Notes: generated by a model not told the origin, from the letters alone. Counted from the first letter of the stretch, positions 52,663 to 61,990 are shown. The stretch is DNA of 64,000 bases from DAHUXN01 sp963811805 (GCA_963811805.1 CAWESU010000001.1:558001-622000); one strand, 5' to 3'. Made by a program: numbers and translations.

Positions 52663-54669
52663 ATGACCATCGGAAAGAAGCTTTACATCGGGTTTGGATC
52701 CATTCTGCTGATCTTGTCCATCGTCTTCACGGTGAACTTGACGGCCCTGCTCCGCGAGCATTCCGTCCGGGACAAAGCTGCCAACACGCTCCAGAGCGTT
52801 CACGTCATCGAAGAGGTGCGTTACCAGATGATGGAAGCGCGTCTCGATCTGCGTAATTTCTTGCTCAGCGGTGATCCCCATATTGAAGCGGACACCAACA
52901 AGCAGGAAAGTGACTTGATGGACTACATCGCCAAGGCCGAGGCAAAGACCAATGACGAAGTGCTCCATAACGCCCTGGCGCAGGTGGAAGCGAGCGAACA
53001 AGACTGGGATCAGAATTTTGCCGAGCCTTTGATTGCCAAGCGCCACCAGGTTGATTCCGGTGACGCCACCGTCTCCGACCTGCAGGTTTTCTACCTCGAA
53101 AAAAATCCTGGCTCCTGGATCGGCAAATCCATTAGCGTCCTGGACGATGCCGACGCACACATTCGCCAATCCTTGGACGCAGCGAACGACTCCGCCAAGG
53201 GCGCCAGCCGCATCAGCACCATCGGAAGCTCCTTCGGCATGCTTCTCGCTATTCTCCTCGGTATCGGCATCGCCTACTACACAGCCAAGTCCATCACCGA
53301 TCCGCTCGATCACCTGATCGAAGTCGCCCACGAAATCGGCAGCGCCGGCGACTTGGACCACAATATCGACATTCGCCGCGACGACGAAGTCGGCCGCCTC
53401 GCCGATAATTTCCGCTCCATGGTTGTGCACCTCAAACGCATGGCTGGCGTCTCCGCCGCCATCGCCGAGGGCGAGCTCAGCGTGGAAATCGATCCGCTCT
53501 CCAAGCGCGACACCATGGCCACCGCATTCTCGCGCATGGCGCGTGGACTGCGCGAAATGGTGCGCCGCGTCCGCGACACCGCCGCGCAGGTCGCCGCCGG
53601 AGCCAACCAGATGGCCGCTGCTTCGGAAGAGTCCGCCAAAATCAGCGTGCAGGCTGCCTCCGCCATCGATGAAGTCACCAGTACCATGCACGAAATGAGC
53701 ATCAATGTGCAGAACGTCGTCAAGAACACTCAGGTGCAGGCCTCCAGCGTCGCCGAGACTTCCGCGTCCATCGAGCAGATGGTCGCCTCCGTCCAGCGCG
53801 TCGCCGACACCGCGAAAATCCTGTTGGATATTTGCCATCGCTCGCGCGTCGAAGTCGAAACCGGCATCACCACCATGGAAAAGGCCACCGATGGCCTCAA
53901 TCGCACCAGCACAGCCATTCAGTCTTCTTCTGAAATTATCGGCTTGCTCGGCAAACGCGCCGACAATATCGGCAAGATCATCGAAGTGATTGACGATCTC
54001 GCCGAGCAGACCAACCTCCTGGCGCTCAACGCTGCCATTGAGGCCGCGCGTGCCGGCGAGCACGGCTTGGGTTTTGCCGTCGTCGCCGACGAAGTCCGCA
54101 AGCTCGCGGAAAAGTCAACGCAATCCACCAAGGAAATTGCCGAGCTCATTCAGGGCATCCAGGACGAAGCGCGCCAAGCCGTCAACAATATGGTCGTCAG
54201 CACGCAGATGGTTCAGGACGGCCTGCTTCTCGGCCTCGACCTCAACAAAGCCTTCGGCAAGATTTCCAACGTAGTCAGCGAAGTTTACAAATTCGCCCAG
54301 GAAATCGGAGCGGCCACCAACGAACAATCGAGCGGTTCATCGCAGATCGCCAAGGCCACCACGCGCCTCACCGAAATCACTCAGGAAATCAACTCCTCCG
54401 TCGAGGAGCAGGCTTCCGGAGCGCAGGGTGTCGTCCGCGCCATGGAAAAAATGCGCGAAATCGTCCAGCAGTCCACCTCCGGCTCGACCGAGCTTGCCGC
54501 GACCGCCGAGCAGATGTCCAAGCTCTCGCGCATGCTGCTCGAAAGCATGAATCGCTTCCGCATCGAACGCGATGGACGCGACGGGAATGGCAGCCAGACC
54601 CGGAGCGGTAATGGTCGCCGCGACGGAGAAACGGAAGATTCCTACCAGTCCGATCTGGTCCGTGCGTAG
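52663..54669 (+). CDS. Methyl-accepting chemotaxis protein (second cluster)
   Basis: A 668-aa receptor. A membrane segment (about 7-30) opens a periplasmic four-helix-bundle-type sensor (about 30-190). The second membrane segment (about 190-215) leads into HAMP (about 215-270). The signalling domain has its tip at DDLAEQTNLLALNAAIEAA followed by RAGEHGLGFAVVADEVRKLA. The C-terminal 25 residues are Gly/Arg/Asn-rich and disordered. The start at 52663 has GGGGAGGTG upstream. It is the only receptor of this operon, so it probably supplies the input. Confidence 0.94.
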   Translation: MTIGKKLYIGFGSILLILSIVFTVNLTALLREHSVRDKAANTLQSVHVIEEVRYQMMEARLDLRNFLLSGDPHIEADTNKQESDLMDYIAKAEAKTNDEVLHNALAQVEASEQDWDQNFAEPLIAKRHQVDSGDATVSDLQVFYLEKNPGSWIGKSISVLDDADAHIRQSLDAANDSAKGASRISTIGSSFGMLLAILLGIGIAYYTAKSITDPLDHLIEVAHEIGSAGDLDHNIDIRRDDEVGRLADNFRSMVVHLKRMAGVSAAIAEGELSVEIDPLSKRDTMATAFSRMARGLREMVRRVRDTAAQVAAGANQMAAASEESAKISVQAASAIDEVTSTMHEMSINVQNVVKNTQVQASSVAETSASIEQMVASVQRVADTAKILLDICHRSRVEVETGITTMEKATDGLNRTSTAIQSSSEIIGLLGKRADNIGKIIEVIDDLAEQTNLLALNAAIEAARAGEHGLGFAVVADEVRKLAEKSTQSTKEIAELIQGIQDEARQAVNNMVVSTQMVQDGLLLGLDLNKAFGKISNVVSEVYKFAQEIGAATNEQSSGSSQIAKATTRLTEITQEINSSVEEQASGAQGVVRAMEKMREIVQQSTSGSTELAATAEQMSKLSRMLLESMNRFRIERDGRDGNGSQTRSGNGRRDGETEDSYQSDLVRA

Positions 54670-54719
54670 CCGGACGCACCATGACAAAACGATTATGACA
54701 ATGAAATCATGACAGCAAA

Positions 54720-55199
54720 ATGACTCGAGACCTCCAAATCGTCGGCCTCCGTATCGGACGTGAAACCTACGGCGTTCCCATTTCGCTCGTCCGCGAAATC
54801 GTTCGCGTCCCGGACATCACCGCAGTCCCAAACGCCCAGAAGTACGTCGAAGGCGTCATCAACCTCCGCGGCAAGATCATCTCTGTCGTCGATTTGCGCA
54901 AGCGGTTCGGCGAAACCGATATCGAGAACAACAAGAAGAATCGCATCGTCGTCGTGGAGCTCGAGAATCGCACCGTCGGCCTGATCGTGAACTCTGCATC
55001 CGAAGTGCTCAAGATCCCTCCTTCGGATATCGAACCTCCCAGCTCCGTCTTCTTGAACGGGGAGATCGATTACGTCACCGGCGTGGGAAAACTGAACAAT
55101 CGCCTGATCATCCTAATCGATTTGAACAAAATTCTAAACGGAGGCGAATTGCGCCATTTCGACGAAGTCGACTCTCCGCCCGTCGAACATTTGGCCTGA
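54720..55199 (+). CDS. cheW: CheW adaptor (second cluster)
   Basis: A 159-aa CheW. It has LQIVGLRIGRETYGVPISLV, then YVEGVINLRGKIISVVDLRK with the NLRG receptor-contact motif, and the C-terminal ILIDLNKILN strand. It is a close fit to standard CheW and, with CheA at 56145-58244, forms the coupling unit of the operon. Confidence 0.95.
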   Translation: MTRDLQIVGLRIGRETYGVPISLVREIVRVPDITAVPNAQKYVEGVINLRGKIISVVDLRKRFGETDIENNKKNRIVVVELENRTVGLIVNSASEVLKIPPSDIEPPSSVFLNGEIDYVTGVGKLNNRLIILIDLNKILNGGELRHFDEVDSPPVEHLA

Positions 55200-55242
55200 G
55201 TTCTGATTGGAACATGCGGCACACAGCACGTGAGCACACACT

Positions 55243-56148
55243 ATGGCCACACTGACACTTCCGGTGCCCCTTACCGAGCCTGAGCTCAAGCTGCTCCAGA
55301 CGCTCGTCTATCAGGAATGCGGCATGTGCTTTGACGAGCATCGCATCCATTTCCTCTGCGATCGCTTGCAGCGCCGCCTCAAAGCCTGCAACATCGATTC
55401 GTTTTACAGCTATTACCGCCTGCTCACCAGCCACGAAGGTAAAAAAGAGCTGGCCGCGCTGCTCGAAAATCTCACCGTCAACGAGACCAGCTTCTTTCGC
55501 AATCTGCCGCAGCTGGATCTCTTCTCCAAAGTGATTCTCGAGAATCTGTTGCACCGCAAGCAGGAGCGTCGCGATTTCTCGCTGCGTTTGTGGAGCGCGG
55601 GCTGCTCCACCGGCCAGGAACCCTACACCATGGCCATCGGCGTCTGCGACGCGCTCGCTTACTACTATCTGCGCAATCCCTTGCCCTTTGATATGCCGTC
55701 GCCGAAGCCTCTGATTCCTCCACCTTGGAAAGTGGAAATCGTCGCTTCCGACATCAGCTACTCCGCGCTCTTGCAGGGCGAACAGGGCGTCTACACCGAT
55801 AATCAAATGGAGGCCGTCGACTACACCTGCCGCCTGCGCTACTTCGAAAAACAGGGCGAAAAATACGTGGTCAAACGCTCTCTGAAGAACCTGGTGCAAT
55901 TCGACTTTCACAACTTGAAGGCTCAGTTCCTGCCGCAGCGGAACGACATCATCTTCTGCCGCAACGTGATGATCTATTTCGACGAGGCCGAGCAAAAGCG
56001 GCTCATCGAAAAATTTTACCGTTGCCTGAATCCCGACGGCTATTTGTTCGTCGGCCACGCCGAGAGCCTCTTCGGCCTCACCACCAAATTCAAGATGATC
56101 CATCAGAACAACGGCACCGCTTACCAGCGCCTCGAGGTGCCCGCATGA
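55243..56148 (+). CDS. cheR: Chemotaxis methyltransferase CheR (second cluster)
   Basis: A 301-aa methyltransferase. The N-terminal CheR helical domain (ELKLLQTLVYQECGMCFDEH) and SAM motif LWSAGCSTGQEPYTMAIG are clear, as are IVASDISYSALLQGEQGVY, FCRNVMIYFDEAEQKRL and GYLFVGHAESL. It lacks a TPR extension. It overlaps the CheA start by ATGA, so CheR and CheA are made together. Confidence 0.95.
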   Translation: MATLTLPVPLTEPELKLLQTLVYQECGMCFDEHRIHFLCDRLQRRLKACNIDSFYSYYRLLTSHEGKKELAALLENLTVNETSFFRNLPQLDLFSKVILENLLHRKQERRDFSLRLWSAGCSTGQEPYTMAIGVCDALAYYYLRNPLPFDMPSPKPLIPPPWKVEIVASDISYSALLQGEQGVYTDNQMEAVDYTCRLRYFEKQGEKYVVKRSLKNLVQFDFHNLKAQFLPQRNDIIFCRNVMIYFDEAEQKRLIEKFYRCLNPDGYLFVGHAESLFGLTTKFKMIHQNNGTAYQRLEVPA

Positions 56149-58244
56149 GCTTCTTCCCCGACGAACGTGCTGCCGAGCTTCGCGAACTTTTCTTCGAGAG
56201 CGCCCAGGAACTGCTCCAGAACCTCAACGAAGCGGGCCTGGCGCTTGAGGCTCATCCCGAAGACGCGGAAATCATTCGCCGCGTCCGCCGCGTCGTACAC
56301 ACTCTCAAGGGCGACTCCGCCGCGTGCGGTTTCCGCGAACTGAGCACTCTGGCTCACGAAATGGAAGATGCCCTCCGCGCCGAGGCAATCCACGGCATCG
56401 AAACTTCCGTCGTGGAAGTGATTTTCACCGCCGCGGATACCTTCCAGGCCATGCTCGCCGCCTATCGCTTGAACGTTGCGCCTCCCGCCGGCGAAGAACT
56501 CCGCGAGCACATCCGCCGCATCGCGCGCAATCCGCAAGAGGCGCATCCCGCGCCCCCTCCGGCGCGCGAACCTGCACGCAAATTCGACTGGAGCGACGTC
56601 CAGCGCGAGCGCATCGCCGAATCGCTAAGTCGCAGCGAACCCGTCTACAACATCTTGCTCGAAATCGATCCCGCCATGGGCATGCACGCGGCCGCATTCC
56701 AGCTCGTGCAAAAGGTACTTCACAATGTTGGCATGCTTCTGGCCATTTATCCCGTGGATGCCACCGCCGCGGAATACGCCTCGCACATCGAGGCCGCCGT
56801 CGCCACCGATCATTCCAAAGAAGTGCTCACGGCGAAGTGCAAAATTCCCTCGGTCGTCTCCAGCGTCGCTCTCGAGCGAATTTCTGAAGCCCAGGAACCT
56901 TCGCAGGACCTTCTCGAAGTCCTGCTCCAAGCCGAAGCGCGCGCTTCTGGCGTCGAGCCGGCGAGCCGTCGGGACGCTCCGCCTCCTCCCCGGGCCATCG
57001 ACGAGCCCGCGGATCACGAAAAGGCCGCGGCGCGTTTGACGGCAGACCGCACCTTGCGCGTCGACGCCGACCGCATCGACACCGTCCTGAATTTGATCGG
57101 CGAACTCATCATCGGCAAATCCATGCTCCATCGAACCATCATCGAATTCGACAAGCGCCACGCGAAAGACCCGCTGCGCACCCGCTTCGCCGACGCCCTC
57201 GCCCTTCAATCTCGCGTGCTCGAAGAGCTGCAGCGCTCCGTGATGAAAATTCGCATGGTTCCGGTCGAGCAGCTCTTCCGCCGCTTCCCGCGCCTTGTGC
57301 GTGATGTTTCCAAGAGTTGCGACCGCGAAGTCGCGCTCAGCCTCGCCGGCGAAAACACCGATTTGGACAAGGGCATTCTCGATGCCCTCGCCGAGCCGCT
57401 CGCTCACCTGGTCCGCAATGCCGTCGGTCATGGCATCGAAACTCCGGACGAGCGCGAAGCCGCCGGCAAGCCCCGCTCCGGCACCGTGCAGCTCAACGCC
57501 TATCACCAGGGCAATCAAATGGTCATCGAAGTTTCCGACGATGGCCGCGGCATCGACCGCCAAAAACTCATCCAGCGCGCCATTGAGCGCGGCGCCATTT
57601 CCGCCACCGAAGCCAGCGTGCTCACCGACGCCGAAGCCGCTCGTTTGATTTTCCAGCCCGGCCTCAGCACCGCCGACCGCGTCACCGAAGTCAGCGGCCG
57701 CGGCGTGGGCATGGACGTTGTCGCCATCGCGCTCGAGCGCCTCAAAGGAACCGTCGAAATCGAAAGCACGCCCGCCGCGGGTACGAAATTCCGCCTCATG
57801 GTACCGCTGACCCTCGCCAGCATTCAGGCTCTCTTGTTCCGCATCGGTGGCCGCCTCTACGCCGCGCCCATCGCCAACGTGCTCGAGATCACTCGCATCA
57901 CCAACGCCGACATTCACCACGTCGACAATCACAGCGTCATTCGCCTGCGCGATCAGTTGCTCACCCTGGTCTATTTGGAACAGCCCAATTCCGCCGATAC
58001 GCTCGCGGCGAAAAAAGTCTTCGTCGTCGTCATCGGCTTGGGCGACCGCAAATTCGGCCTCGTCGTCGATGCCCTCATGGGCGAAGAGGAACTGGTCATC
58101 AAGGCCCTCGACGACCGTCTCTCCACGTCCGACATCGTCACCGGCGCCTCCATTCTTGGAGACGGCACCGTCGTGCTCATACTCAACATTTCGGCGCTCG
58201 CGGCTCGCCTGGGACGCATGCCCGCGCTGGGGGCCATCGCATGA
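56145..58244 (+). CDS. cheA: Chemotaxis histidine kinase CheA (second cluster)
   Basis: A 699-aa CheA of standard architecture. Hpt has His52 in VHTLKGDSAACGF. A P2-like region with Pro-rich linkers (about 105-300) follows. Dimerisation/HATPase motifs are VLNLIGELIIGKSMLHRT, HLVRNAVGHGIETP, DDGRGIDRQKLI and GRGVGMDVVAIAL. A C-terminal CheW domain spans about 560-690. Unlike the first cluster's kinase there is one Hpt domain and no receiver; CheY is a separate gene. It overlaps cheB by ATGA. Confidence 0.95.
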   Translation: MSFFPDERAAELRELFFESAQELLQNLNEAGLALEAHPEDAEIIRRVRRVVHTLKGDSAACGFRELSTLAHEMEDALRAEAIHGIETSVVEVIFTAADTFQAMLAAYRLNVAPPAGEELREHIRRIARNPQEAHPAPPPAREPARKFDWSDVQRERIAESLSRSEPVYNILLEIDPAMGMHAAAFQLVQKVLHNVGMLLAIYPVDATAAEYASHIEAAVATDHSKEVLTAKCKIPSVVSSVALERISEAQEPSQDLLEVLLQAEARASGVEPASRRDAPPPPRAIDEPADHEKAAARLTADRTLRVDADRIDTVLNLIGELIIGKSMLHRTIIEFDKRHAKDPLRTRFADALALQSRVLEELQRSVMKIRMVPVEQLFRRFPRLVRDVSKSCDREVALSLAGENTDLDKGILDALAEPLAHLVRNAVGHGIETPDEREAAGKPRSGTVQLNAYHQGNQMVIEVSDDGRGIDRQKLIQRAIERGAISATEASVLTDAEAARLIFQPGLSTADRVTEVSGRGVGMDVVAIALERLKGTVEIESTPAAGTKFRLMVPLTLASIQALLFRIGGRLYAAPIANVLEITRITNADIHHVDNHSVIRLRDQLLTLVYLEQPNSADTLAAKKVFVVVIGLGDRKFGLVVDALMGEEELVIKALDDRLSTSDIVTGASILGDGTVVLILNISALAARLGRMPALGAIA

Positions 58245-59341
58245 GCGAACCGGTTCGCGTGCTCGTTGTGGACGATTCCGCGCTCATGCGGAAGCTCATC
58301 CCCCAAATCTTGGAAAAAGACGGCACCATCAAAGTCGTCGGCACCGCCATGGATGGCTCATTTGGACTGAAAAAAATCGAGGAACTGCGGCCCCACGTGG
58401 TCACCCTCGATCTCGATATGCCGCGCATGAACGGCATCGAAATGATGCGCGAGATCACTCGCCGCTACCGCATCCCGGTGATCGTTTTCAGCGCGCACTC
58501 TCGCGAAGGCGCGCGCGAAACCCTGAAAGCCCTGGCCTTGGGCGCGTTTGATTTCGTCACCAAGCCCGCGAACGCCGCCTCCGGCACCATGCAGGGCATC
58601 GCTCAGGAACTCGCCATGAAGATCAAAGCCGCAGCCATTTCCGGCATCCCGAAAATGATCGCGGAAATTCCTCCCGCGCGTTTGAAGGCGCGCCTTCCCA
58701 AGGGCCACCATCATCGTCCACCCACCCGCGTCGTTGCTGTAGGGATTTCCACCGGCGGCCCGCACGCTCTCGAGTTCATGCTTTCACAAATGCCTGCGGA
58801 TTTCGGTGGCTGTTTCCTCATCGCCCAGCACATGCCGGAGGGCTTCACGGAAATGCTCGCCAAGCGCTTGGACGAAAACTCCATGATCCAGGTGCGCGAA
58901 GCATCCTCCGGCGACGAACTTATCGCCGGGCAAGCTCTGGTCTGTCCCGGCAACCGTCATCTCTTGGTCCGCCACACCGCCCACGGGCACATCGCCGTGG
59001 TCTCGGAGTCGCCGCGCGTCAATGGTCACCGGCCCTCGGCCGACGTCCTCTTCCGCTCCGTCGCCAAGGAGTTTGGCCCCCGCGGCATCGCGCTTCTGAT
59101 GACTGGCATGGGCGACGACGGCGCGGACGCCATCCGCGCCGTGAAGGACGCCGGCGGCCTCGCGCTCGCCCAGGATTCCAGTTCTTGTGTGGTCGACAGC
59201 ATGCCGCGCAGCGCCATCGAACGCGGCCATGTCAATCGCGTCCTGGACCTCCAGTCGCTGCCAAATTTTCTTTACGCCCAATGCGCCGGCGAGCCTTCCG
59301 AAATAGCGCAACAAAAAGGATCGGTCGTGCAAACACATTGA
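58241..59341 (+). CDS. cheB: Chemotaxis methylesterase/deamidase CheB (second cluster)
   Basis: A 366-aa CheB. The receiver has VLVVDDSALMRKLI and phospho-acceptor VVTLDLDMPRMNG. A Lys/Pro/His-rich linker follows (about 140-165). The esterase domain has Ser in GISTGGP, His in LIAQHMPEGF and Asp in GMGDDGADAI. It reverses CheR methylation and may deamidate receptor glutamines. Confidence 0.95.
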   Translation: MSEPVRVLVVDDSALMRKLIPQILEKDGTIKVVGTAMDGSFGLKKIEELRPHVVTLDLDMPRMNGIEMMREITRRYRIPVIVFSAHSREGARETLKALALGAFDFVTKPANAASGTMQGIAQELAMKIKAAAISGIPKMIAEIPPARLKARLPKGHHHRPPTRVVAVGISTGGPHALEFMLSQMPADFGGCFLIAQHMPEGFTEMLAKRLDENSMIQVREASSGDELIAGQALVCPGNRHLLVRHTAHGHIAVVSESPRVNGHRPSADVLFRSVAKEFGPRGIALLMTGMGDDGADAIRAVKDAGGLALAQDSSSCVVDSMPRSAIERGHVNRVLDLQSLPNFLYAQCAGEPSEIAQQKGSVVQTH

Positions 59342-59375
59342 TGGGAAAACGGCACCAGATGTTGAGGAGATACTT

Positions 59376-59828
59376 ATGAAACCATTTACGCCATTGACGC
59401 GAAAAGGGGATAGCCAGCCGGTTCGTTATCTCGTCGTTGACGACTCGGTCTTCGCGCGCAAGAACTTGGCGAAGATGATCAACTCGTTCGGAGGCGAAGT
59501 GGCCGGCGAAGCTGGTGATGGCTGCACGGCCATCACCGAATACGCGCGCACCAAGCCGGACATTGTCCTCATGGATATCACCATGCCGCAAATGGAGGGC
59601 ATCGAAGCCGTCGAACGCATCGTTCGCCAGCATCCCGAGGCCCGCATCGTCATGGTTTCCTCCGTCGGCTACCAGGACAATATCCTGGCCGCGCTCCAGA
59701 AGGGCGCGCGCCACTTTGTCCAAAAGCCCGTGAAGCCCGACGTGCTCTACGAAATCATCCGCTACGTCTTGACCGACGAGGATGCGCACGCGCACGCGCC
59801 GGCCACTGCAGGAGAAGTACGCTCATGA
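59376..59828 (+). CDS. cheY: CheY-like response regulator (second cluster)
   Basis: A 150-aa single receiver. The domain begins near residue 18 (YLVVDDSVFARKNL) and has phospho-acceptor DIVLMDITMPQMEG and Lys in FVQKPVKPDVL. The N-terminal 16 residues and the His/Ala-rich tail (EDAHAHAPATAGE) are extensions beyond the fold. Its stop overlaps the cheX start (ATGA), which pairs the regulator with its phosphatase. Confidence 0.94.
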   Translation: MKPFTPLTRKGDSQPVRYLVVDDSVFARKNLAKMINSFGGEVAGEAGDGCTAITEYARTKPDIVLMDITMPQMEGIEAVERIVRQHPEARIVMVSSVGYQDNILAALQKGARHFVQKPVKPDVLYEIIRYVLTDEDAHAHAPATAGEVRS

Positions 59829-60325
59829 AAATGCAACTCATTCAACCCTTCATCAGTGCCGCCGATTGCGTCCTGGCCAGCGCCCTTAATGGCCCCGCAA
59901 AAATCGGCGATTTAACCATGGAGCAGGAGGAGTATCGGCCCAAGGGATGTGCCGCGCGCATCGTTATCCAGGGAGAAATCGAGGGCCGCATCATTGTCGA
60001 CATGACTCCCGATACTGCCGCGCGCGTCGCCAGCGCCCTTGCCGGTGAAGAAGTCGAAGAATCCGATCAAGTGGTCGGCGAAACCGTCTTCGAATTGGCC
60101 AATATGATCATTGGGAACGCCGTCACTCTGCTCAATGACCACGGCTACCAGTTCAAAGTCTTTCCACCGGAAAAGCACGTGCATCAGGAAAATGCAGGAA
60201 GTAAAACAGAAACGGAAGAAACTGCCATTTATTTCGAAACTGCCTGCGGCCCGGTCTTCTTGAATATCTGCATGCGCTACAATCTGCGCCCGCGCTCCGA
60301 GCATGCCCCGGCTTTAAGCAGTTAG
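59825..60325 (+). CDS. cheX: CheX-type CheY-P phosphatase
   Basis: A 166-aa protein of the CheC/CheX/FliY family. The single active-site helix, ETVFELANMIIGNAVTLLND, holds the ExxN pattern used to strip phosphate from CheY-P. The N-terminal half starts with MKMQLIQPFISAADCVLASA, typical of CheX. It lacks the second active site of CheC. It ends the second chemosensory operon. Confidence 0.92.
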   Translation: MKMQLIQPFISAADCVLASALNGPAKIGDLTMEQEEYRPKGCAARIVIQGEIEGRIIVDMTPDTAARVASALAGEEVEESDQVVGETVFELANMIIGNAVTLLNDHGYQFKVFPPEKHVHQENAGSKTETEETAIYFETACGPVFLNICMRYNLRPRSEHAPALSS

Positions 60326-60334
60326 TCCCGCGTT

Positions 60335-60391
60335 GTCCTTTCGCAAGTATCTTGCTCCAGCCGGTAGAGGCCTGCCGTCGGCAGCGCGCGC
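60335..60391. repeat. Direct repeat, left copy (decayed 3' end of a PilZ gene)
   Basis: This 57-nt segment matches 61163-61220, the 3' end of the PilZ gene, with 30 nt identical (60362-60391). Read on the minus strand it encodes RALPTAGLYR and then, after a one-base deletion, GARYLRK. The left copy is therefore a frameshifted fragment, not a functional end. The two copies flank the 234-aa gene at 60401-61105. Confidence 0.85.
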
Positions 60392-60400
60392 CAATTGGTT

Positions 60401-61105
60401 TCATCCCGTCAACATCCCAATCCGCCCATCGCCAAACACCATGAGAACCTTCTTAAAGTCGGTCGCCATTCGCAGTTGCGAATAGATGTAGCGATATGCC
60501 TCTAGGCAGGAAATTCCTTCGGTGGTCAGCACAACCAACCATTGCTCATCCGCACCCTTCGGCGCACGCCTGCCGGCCTCGGCGCTGATCAGCTCAAGCA
60601 TTTCACCTGTCATGTTCAAAAGTAGACGCGGGTCCGAATCGGAATTGTGCACGAACCCCACCACTTTCGGCGCTCGCTCCGATCCGTCTCTGAAAAGCCG
60701 AATCCGGACGCGATTCCCATGAATCGTGTCTTTCTCGTCTCGGCCCGGCGCTCTCCGCGCGAGAAGGGTTTCTATCTTGTCTTCCAGCGCGGCAGCGGTT
60801 TTCGATGGCAAACGGATGGGAGCGGCGATGGTCAGCACCACGGCCATGCCGTCCGGCACGGTTTCGCCAAGGGTGTTTTGCAGGCGTTCCATGAGCCTTG
60901 TGGCCACTTTATCGAACCTCAAACGAGGCTTGGCGGCTCTGCCTTGGCTGGTGCGCTGTTTGAGAGTTGTGATGTCAACAGCAACGCGTTTCCCAGCAAA
61001 CGTGATATAGGCGTCGGAAGGATCACTACCCTTTTCCCACGTTGCCGAGAGCCGTCTGGCGACGGCTTCGATGGCGGCTCGCTCTTGCTTCTTCAAATCC
61101 GTCAA
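60401..61105 (-). CDS. Protein of unknown function bracketed by a direct repeat
   Basis: A 234-aa soluble protein with no signal peptide or membrane segment. A helical start (MTDLKKQERAAIEAVARRL) leads into strands (DAYITFAGKRVAVDITTLKQ), a basic helix (RLRFDKVATRLMERLQNTLG), VAVVLTIAAPIRLPSKTAA-type segment and a C-terminal part ending VLMVFGDGRIGMLTG. The early D-x-T strand followed by basic residues is faintly reminiscent of nuclease-like folds, but I claim no family. It lies between two copies of a PilZ 3' end, which suggests it was inserted as a cassette. Confidence 0.7.
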   Translation of the reverse strand: MTDLKKQERAAIEAVARRLSATWEKGSDPSDAYITFAGKRVAVDITTLKQRTSQGRAAKPRLRFDKVATRLMERLQNTLGETVPDGMAVVLTIAAPIRLPSKTAAALEDKIETLLARRAPGRDEKDTIHGNRVRIRLFRDGSERAPKVVGFVHNSDSDPRLLLNMTGEMLELISAEAGRRAPKGADEQWLVVLTTEGISCLEAYRYIYSQLRMATDFKKVLMVFGDGRIGMLTG

Positions 61106-61150
61106 CGAACAGCTGCCCTTTTCCTGTTCGAATTCTGGGGTCCGTTACAC

Positions 61151-61990
61151 CTAGTTCGTGCCGTCCTTGCGCAAATACCTCGCGCCATGACGGTAGAGGC
61201 CTGCCGTCGGCAGCGCGCGCACATGAATCACCACTGCCGGAACAAAAACATTCGCCATCCCCGGCGTATACGGCACCGCGACTTCCACTTGCGATCCTTC
61301 GTGATATCGATTTTTCGTGCGGAACGCAATCCCTTGTCGCGAAACGTTCTCGCACACCGCCATCTCTTCCGTCCCCGGCTTCTGTCGCACGCACGCCGTC
61401 AGCCGCGTTTCGTACCGGGTCGTCTCCCGTTCGGGCGACGTGCTCGCGGCTCCCGTGCCCTGCCGCGACTCGGGTGCGCCCGACCGCGAAATCGATTCCA
61501 GTGGCTGCTTCCAGATGGTCGGCGCTTCGCACATCCGGCACTGCCGCGCGAACAAGTGATTCGCCTCGAACTCCTTCAGTTCGCGCGAATCCAGGTAGGC
61601 CAGTTCCTGGCACTTGCAATGCGAGCATTCCACTAGCAGCCGCACCACCGCATCGGCTGCCTTTTCCGGCGCCGGAAATTCGATGCCCCAGAAATCCAGA
61701 TTCGGATCCATGAACGACACGCCGTAGTCGCCGCCGTTCGTCGTCTCTTTCTCGCACGCCACCACGCGCACTTCCGCTTGCCGGATGGACCCATCGCTCA
61801 CGCGCCGCCGCACCGTCACCGTTTGCCCCACGCGAAGCTTGTGGCTCAGTGCAACCAGCGCGCCGTGGCGATTCACCACCACCGTCCTCGCTGTTTCCAG
61901 GAACGGCTTTCCTTCCGCGTCCGTGCCCATGGCTTCGAGCGTGAACGAGATAGAGATGCGATCGCTTCGGCGATTGCTCGGCGAATCCAT
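61151..61990 (-). CDS. Protein with two PilZ-like halves around a CxxC pair
   Basis: A 279-aa protein. The N-terminal half (about 1-100) looks like a diverged PilZ/YcgR-type barrel (RRSDRISISFTLEAMGTDAE, then VRVVACEKE). The middle has CSHCKCQELAYL and CRMCEAP, a likely zinc site. The C-terminal half (about 195-275) is a clearer PilZ domain (TRYETRLTACVRQKPGTEEM, ENVSRQGIAFRTKN). It probably binds c-di-GMP. Its last codons are duplicated at 60335-60391. Confidence 0.82.
   Translation of the reverse strand: MDSPSNRRSDRISISFTLEAMGTDAEGKPFLETARTVVVNRHGALVALSHKLRVGQTVTVRRRVSDGSIRQAEVRVVACEKETTNGGDYGVSFMDPNLDFWGIEFPAPEKAADAVVRLLVECSHCKCQELAYLDSRELKEFEANHLFARQCRMCEAPTIWKQPLESISRSGAPESRQGTGAASTSPERETTRYETRLTACVRQKPGTEEMAVCENVSRQGIAFRTKNRYHEGSQVEVAVPYTPGMANVFVPAVVIHVRALPTAGLYRHGARYLRKDGTN
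61163..61220. repeat. Direct repeat, right copy (intact 3' end of PilZ gene)
   Basis: This 58-nt segment encodes the C-terminal RALPTAGLYRHGARYLRKDG of the PilZ protein on the minus strand. The last 30 nt (61191-61220) are identical to 60362-60391, and the rest agrees apart from scattered differences and one indel. The spacing between copies is 829 nt. Confidence 0.85.

Noticed and set aside
52660..54063. 467-codon minus-strand frame opposite the second receptor
   Set aside because: It is the Gly/Asp/Val-rich shadow of the MCP heptad pattern, with no start signal or family motif.
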